Below, piece by piece: positions 32,901-37,734 of a DNA stretch of 37,734 bases. The position numbers were made by a program, and so were the translations under genes. The DNA is from Chara braunii (lineage: Eukaryota > Streptophyta > Charophyceae > Charales > Characeae), in assembly GCA_003427395.1 (NCBI GenBank), contig BFEA01000173.1:317255-354988 (forward strand). The letters are read 5' to 3'. Numbering within the stretch: the first letter of the stretch is position 1; each line of letters begins with the position of its first letter. The notes under the pieces were generated by a model that saw only the letters and a program-made list of their open reading frames with translations, searched no databases and was not told the origin of the DNA.

Positions 32901-34187
32901 GTCCCGAAAATAATCTAGGGCAAATGAGCACATTGTAAGTGTGTCTGAGGCTATGGCTGCTTGGATATCGAACGGGTGGGACAGCTCTCTGACAAGTGGT
33001 TTGGCTTGCTGAAGGATCAAGGCTCTAAAAGAAAGCTTAGTCATACGATCAAAGCCAATAATGCCCCTCAGTTTAAGCCATTCCAACCAATTTGTTTGTC
33101 TCTGCAGATCCAGCTTTTCTAACAGAAGGAGGGCATTCTTTCTCCTTTCACCCCAATAATACTCCGCGAATGGGTCTTGGCCCATCAGGGCTTCAGCCTC
33201 CTCAATTTCCTTCTGTGCCTTTATCTCCTTCCACCGTCTATTCGCTGCTTTCATACGAGAGAAAACTATAAGTGTTTCCCTGACAATCCCAATTCCTGTT
33301 GCAGCCCATTCCTCTTCGGATCCGAACAGATCTCTAGCGTCCATCCATGCTGTCATCTGTCTGCCTACCCATTGAGGAATCCCCTTATCTTTCAGATTAT
33401 TAACATTTAGTCTAAAGGGGGGGCGAGCTTTCTGCACCAGGTCTCTAGACAATACGTCTATCATCACAGGATAATGGTCAGAAAGAGAAGCCACTTGATA
33501 GTTTGCATAGACACACCTGTCCCACAATACTCCCCTTGCTGCTATAAAATCCAAATGACGTTTGGGTTGTGGAAACGGGTCATCTGGGCGAGGGCCATAC
33601 CACGTAAAACCGTGATCATCCAGGTTCATGACCCTGAATGTGTCTGTTAGGCTCTGAGAGTCCGAAAAGGAAGATAACATGGTGCTATCTGATCTCAGGG
33701 GGGTCACAGATGGCGAGTCCAGCCCTGGATTTAACGTGGTATTCCAATCGCCACAGATTGCCAAATTCTCAGTATCCGGAATCCAGGCCGGTAAGTACTC
33801 AAAGAAATCAGTTCTCACAATATAATCATTCGGGGCGTATAGAGACATGACCGCCCACTCTTCTGTATCTAAAATAATTTTAATCCAGGTCCAACGACCC
33901 CCTGGGTCTATGTATGAATCTAAAATAACACAGTCCAGGTCCGTATGTATCAAAATGGTCGTTCCTCCTTTAGTCCCATCGGCTGGAGCCCAGAATTGGG
34001 GCCCATGCCACCAATGTCTGGCTTCGTGTATCTTGTCCATATTCATCTTAGTTTCCTGCAGGCACAGAATCTGTACATTCTCAGAATGTACCCAATCCAA
34101 AAGACGCAGACGTTTCTGCCTCTCGGTAGTATCGCCAAGTCCTTTCATATTCCAGCTTACTGGGCGAACTCTAGGAGGCAGAACCAT
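29976..34187 (-). pseudogene. LINE D ORF2: EN-RT-zf-RVT, one stop and paired frameshifts
   Basis: The start MVLPPRVRPVSWNMKGLGD parallels LINE C, although an upstream in-frame ATG exists at 34232. Endonuclease motifs are SWNMKGLGD, QETKM, YAPND, GDWNTTLNPGLD and SDHYPVMIDV. RT motif A is LLLDMEKAYDKV, motif B RSLRQGCRLAP (Arg where Pro is usual) and motif C ALADDLTIA. CQRCNWGWESNAHLWTHC lies near 30350-30410. The frame has one TAG at 32418-32420 (C reads Glu there) and two compensating frameshifts between about 31620 and 31480, where the shifted frame spells EGGLGILDP. Otherwise it is open to the stop at 29976. It is close to intact but inactive as written. Confidence 0.9.
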
Positions 34188-36759
34188 CACAATGGTTCGT
34201 GCCGCTGTTCTTTTGGATGCGGTCTGTGGCAAGTGGGTCCTCAGCCCTTCCTGACGGAGGGTCTGCTACCTTGGGAACCATCCACGGCGTACACAACTGT
34301 GAAACTATTGAGGTGTACTGGTCCGACGATAGGGTAGCGATTGCATCTGTATGCCTTAGCCATCTAACCAGCTCTTTAGCCGTGAGGCCAGCTGGTAGGT
34401 GGACCGAGGAGCTCAGGTCACACTTTTGAGATAGGAAGTCATGTAGTGGGAGCCAAAAGCCCCCCACCGAACAACAGTTCTCGAAAGTACTCAAAATTGT
34501 ATTTAGGGCCAAGAAGGGAATATATAGCAAGGCTTTCTTACCTCCCGATAGGGTCGCAACATGACGACCTCTTCGGGGGGTATTAAGCACCACACACCTC
34601 CCTTGCCGGTTTAAGATCTGATCATTAACCAACTTCACAAGTCTTTCGTCAATGGGCGAGGAAGTGACCTGAACTGTTGGAATAAATAGGGATTCATCTG
34701 CTCTTTTCTTGGTCATAATCATAATTCCCATCGGAGAGACAAAACATATCAGTGGGACTACATACTCATCAACTGGACCAGAGTCCGTGTCTCCCTTGCT
34801 CAAAGTGGTCGTTGGCTCTGCGCTGGTGAGAGCTTTCTTTGCAGATCTTGTCGCGTGACCTCTCTTCCTGGAGGGATTGGGGAGCAGGGGAGACTCGGCC
34901 GTCATAGTCTGCTCACCTTCCACATTCCGAATGCCCGCTTTAGGGAATGATGTGCCCTCGTTAATCTTAACCTTTTTGCAGGCTGATGTCTCCTCCCTGT
35001 TGTGCAAATCTAAAAATTCCTGTCCCTCGAACAGACCGGGAAAGGAAAAGTCTAAATCCATTGGAGGATTGACCCTTTCGGGTTCCGATTGATGGTCCGA
35101 GTCAGAATCCAGATTCAGGGGAAGCCTTTCCTCCTCTTTCCTATCCTCGAAATCAGATTCCAGATCCGAATCGTCAGATAGGGGGGTAGGAACCTCCACA
35201 TCAGAGGGGATGGCTTCCGTAGATAGGTCCTTGGATTTAGGTTTCTTTCCAACTTTTTCCTTCAGTTTTTCACTCCCGAAGGAAAAAGGGGAGTTGGAAA
35301 CATCCTTACCCCCTGACTGGGGAACGTGGATATCTGAGGCATCTTCAGGTTTCTGAAGATGTCTCGTCTCATTGCCTTCACTGTCACCGGGGATCTTGAC
35401 TTCATCAGCCTTATACTGAATTATATCGGAATGGTCTATATCCACAGTCATTTCCCCCTGCGCCTGAGGGTCTGTCCCTTCTATGGCTGCTTCCTTCGTA
35501 GGTTTGCCGCCGTCGACACCTCCCAACAGGGGCTCGGTTTCCTTCCCCTTCTCTTGCTGGGCTTTCTGGGTCCATTTCTTCCCCTTCCCCTTCCCCTCTG
35601 GGTTGTACTCTTTCCCTTCCTCCATCCTTTCCCCTTGCTTTCCCATCCCCTTTCTCCTTCTCTTTTCTTTCCCCTTTCCCTTTCTCCCTTTCCACTCCCC
35701 CTGGCTGTACTTCCTTCCCTGCCTTCTCCCCCTCCTTTTCCTTTCCCTTTTCCTTCTCCTTCTCCTTTTCCTTCTCCACCTCCTTGTTCTTTTCTTTATC
35801 CTTATCCTCCCCCACCTTTTCCGTACCCTTTCCCCCTTCCTTTTCTTTCCCTTCCAGCAACTTTTGCTTGTATGAAGGGCCCGGCCTCTTTACTCTCTCC
35901 TTTTCAGTGGTGTCTTTCTTTCGCAGATTTGCAGGACAGCAATCGTCAGATGCACTGTGAAAATGGCGGCGGAAAGTCGAACACCAGGGCGTGGATGCAC
36001 ACTGGACTAAGAGATTAACTTCGCCACAGTCTCCCAAGTCCACTATAAGACGTTTTCTATATCTCAGCTTTGCTGAAGGGACCAAATCCAAGCGAATATC
36101 TCGAAGATCGGGAATCAAACGGTTCTTATATGGAGGGTGTTCTTTGACGATTGGGCCAAAGGCATCCTCCACCGCCCCGTTCAGAGGTCCCAACAGTGAA
36201 ACTGGAACGTCTAAACATCTTATCCAAAAAAACTTTTGTTTCATGGCCTCTCTCCATTCGGAGAGTTGCCTGTCAGTCATCCAAGGACGAAAAGAAACCG
36301 AATAGATTACTTTGTCCTCCAGCTCAATTTTATCTTCTCCTTTCTTAATCATCCATGCAGCGATTTCCTTGGCGGATGCAACATATGAAGCTAAATTTCG
36401 TCCCTCATTTCGAAGAAGGCCCCTCTTCGGGGGGCCACCAATTTCTCCGGTCGAAGCCCATCCGTTTTCATATATTCGAATAAGTCTACTTTTGACTTCA
36501 GGCGACAGAGAGGAGGATTCGTCCCCAAAGAAAATTGAGACAGCATGGTTGCTCAGCCATTCGGCCTGGATCCGGACCAGATCCGGATTCACCTCCACCC
36601 TGACAAAGTCTTCCCCCGAAGTAACAGTACTCGGAGCTAATTTACTGGGCAAGATTCCATCATTAAAGCACGCTTTCAACAGACCATAAATACGCTCTTT
36701 GTCTGCTTCGGTAGGAGGGGATGACAAAGCAGGGGGGGGGGGGGAGATAGAGAAGCCAT
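34171..36759 (-). pseudogene. LINE D ORF1, three-part protein, frameshifted
   Basis: ATG at 36759 gives MASLSPPPP and then a run of 13 C (36744-36732). With this run length the frame is lost, and a 1-base change would join it to the long frame, so the run is a slippage point or sequencing error. The N-terminal DUF4283-like region (TEADKERIYGLLKACFNDGI onward) ends in a degraded knuckle, CSTFRRHFHSASDDC, with Phe for the second Cys. A Lys/Glu repeat linker follows (about 35900-35650), with a frameshift near 35640. An acidic Ser/Asp stretch precedes the conserved C-terminal domain beginning YVVPLICFVSPMGIMI near 34770. The stop overlaps ORF2 by 17 bp. Confidence 0.8.
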
Positions 36760-37734
36760 CGCTTGAAACTGTCCCCCAAAGGATTAACAAGAGTAGAAAC
36801 AAATTTCCTAAAAATGTCGAAAACCAAATCTCATAGCCAAACCCCACAGCCGATCCTGATCAGCTCCTAACACTACAAGTAGAAACGAATAGGCAAAAAT
36901 AAACAAAATAATAGACCAAAATAATAGACATCGGCTTCCAACACAAAATACGTAACTTCCTATATGGCCAGAACTGGGGGTAGAGAATCGAAATAGAAAG
37001 TTATACCTCTCGTATAGTCATCCCCCCGTCACCATCCATGTGTAGAGCCGAAGTCTATTCCAACGTCTTCAAAGCTCATCCAAACTGGCAGATCTTCAGG
37101 TTGTCCTTTACCGCCTTCCTTCTGACTTGGAGTCCGAAGTACGTGTTGACTCAGACCATACGCACCTGTAGCGGTCAAGAGAACGGAGATTTCGGGGATG
37201 TCGCAGACATCAACCGAAAGTCCTAGGTCTTGTCCGCTTGCCTCCGTGATCTCCGTTCTCCCTATCTCATCCGTAAGATGGGCAGGGGGACCTGGAGTCC
37301 ACGAGGGACCATACCAAGACGCCCTCCAGCATCCTATCCCTATTGTGGGAAGGAGTTATGAAGTAGCGACTTGGCTATGTCTGACAAGGTTTCTAGATAT
37401 CATGTGACAATTTACGCGTTCTTTCACTGGACGACCCTAATCCGTGTTTCAGGCTAAGCGCCGCCGAAGCGGCGCTTCACCAAGACGAATCAGCGCATGA
37501 ATTAGCGCCGAAGCGGCCTTCCCTTTTTTTTTTTTTTCTCGGGGGTGATCACAACTGTCTATATTCTTCTCTCAACTTCTGTCTTACCTACTCCTAAGAC
37601 TATCTAGAGGGGACCCCTGCAAGCATAGTTTTCCTCTCTCTGTGAAGGGGAGATTTCATGTTGCCCCTTGCCCCTAATGGTTAGGGTATAGGGTTGGGGC
37701 CGCCAGTGGGGGTCTGGCTAACACAAAGACCGAG
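36760..37734. other. LINE D upstream region, no gene recognised
   Basis: The part nearest 36760 should be the LINE D 5' UTR, but no border is visible. Two hairpins occur: 12-bp arms GAGAACGGAGAT/ATCTCCGTTCTC at 37179-37190 and 37249-37260, and 9-bp arms AAGCGCCGC/GCGGCGCTT around CGAA at 37456-37477. A run of 14 T at 37524-37537 could be a - strand retroposon tail. No convincing ORF. Confidence 0.5.

Larger units (their letters stand above)
29084..36759 (-). mobile_element. LINE D, near-complete retrotransposon
   Basis: Read on the - strand: ORF1 (36759-34171), ORF2 (34187-29976), 3' UTR and an (AAAT)n tail at 29131-29084. The tail differs from the plain A runs of A and B. The 3' UTR carries the GCTGGACCCGG-type hairpin (29798-29780) and is interrupted by an inverted-repeat element (29203-29689). 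Its proteins align with B and C throughout. The 5' end upstream of 36759 is undefined, and no target duplication of the sequence just outside the tail was found upstream. Confidence 0.85.

Noticed and set aside
35359-36018. Long + strand frame rich in Pro, Phe, Leu and Ser
   Set aside because: It is the antisense of the Lys/Glu-rich linker of LINE D ORF1, where low complexity keeps the opposite strand open.

Overview
The window is repeat-dense eukaryotic nuclear DNA with no convincing host gene. Nearly all coding potential belongs to four two-ORF non-LTR retrotransposons (LINEs) of the L1 group, here called A, B, C (+ strand) and D (- strand). Their second proteins combine an apurinic-type endonuclease, a reverse transcriptase and a C-terminal zf-RVT-like cysteine/histidine motif. 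Their first proteins resemble the DUF4283 plus zinc-knuckle ORF1 of plant LINEs. This suggests a streptophyte (green plant lineage), probably not a flowering plant because the RT sequences look divergent. The species cannot be named from sequence alone.

Layout. 1-9020: LINE A, a decayed and distinct branch with an FADD catalytic motif. 9020-11900: small non-autonomous elements, namely a 100-bp inverted-repeat MITE, a 1.19-kb terminal-inverted-repeat element full of 18-bp palindromes, a tRNA-derived SINE nested inside it with a 12-bp target duplication, and a long imperfect hairpin. 11946-19679: LINE B, whose ORF2 is split by a DNA element that duplicated TTAA; the element contains a 186-N gap. 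19680-22660: A-rich tails, AG microsatellites, LINE 3' ends on the - strand, foldback elements and a second SINE copy. 22666-27936: LINE C, 5'-truncated but with a 1413-codon ORF2 broken only by three stop codons. 27940-29080: tandem repeat, a TA-flanked MITE, a foldback and a second 100-bp MITE. 29084-36759 (- strand): LINE D, nearly complete, with a 487-bp inverted-repeat element in its 3' UTR. 36848-37734: no gene seen.

How the parts relate. B, C and D form one family. They share a three-part ORF1 (DUF4283-like region and knuckle, charged linker, conserved C-terminal domain), a short ORF1/ORF2 overlap (17 bp in C and D, 11 bp in B) and an aliphatic (L/I)ADD reverse transcriptase motif. A small hairpin recurs in the 3' UTRs of B and D and in a separate - strand fragment, and its stem shows compensatory base changes. 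The LINE 3' ends are themselves targets: three foldback ends sit at CCGGG-type sites in them, and two poly(A) tails abut the same internal 3'-UTR sequence. The most notable candidates are the covarying 3'-UTR hairpin, the CCGGG-associated foldback family, the TTAA element with a reconstructable empty site, and the conserved ORF1 C-terminal domain. Two assembly artefacts (1354-1544 and 16849-17034) should be kept apart from biology.
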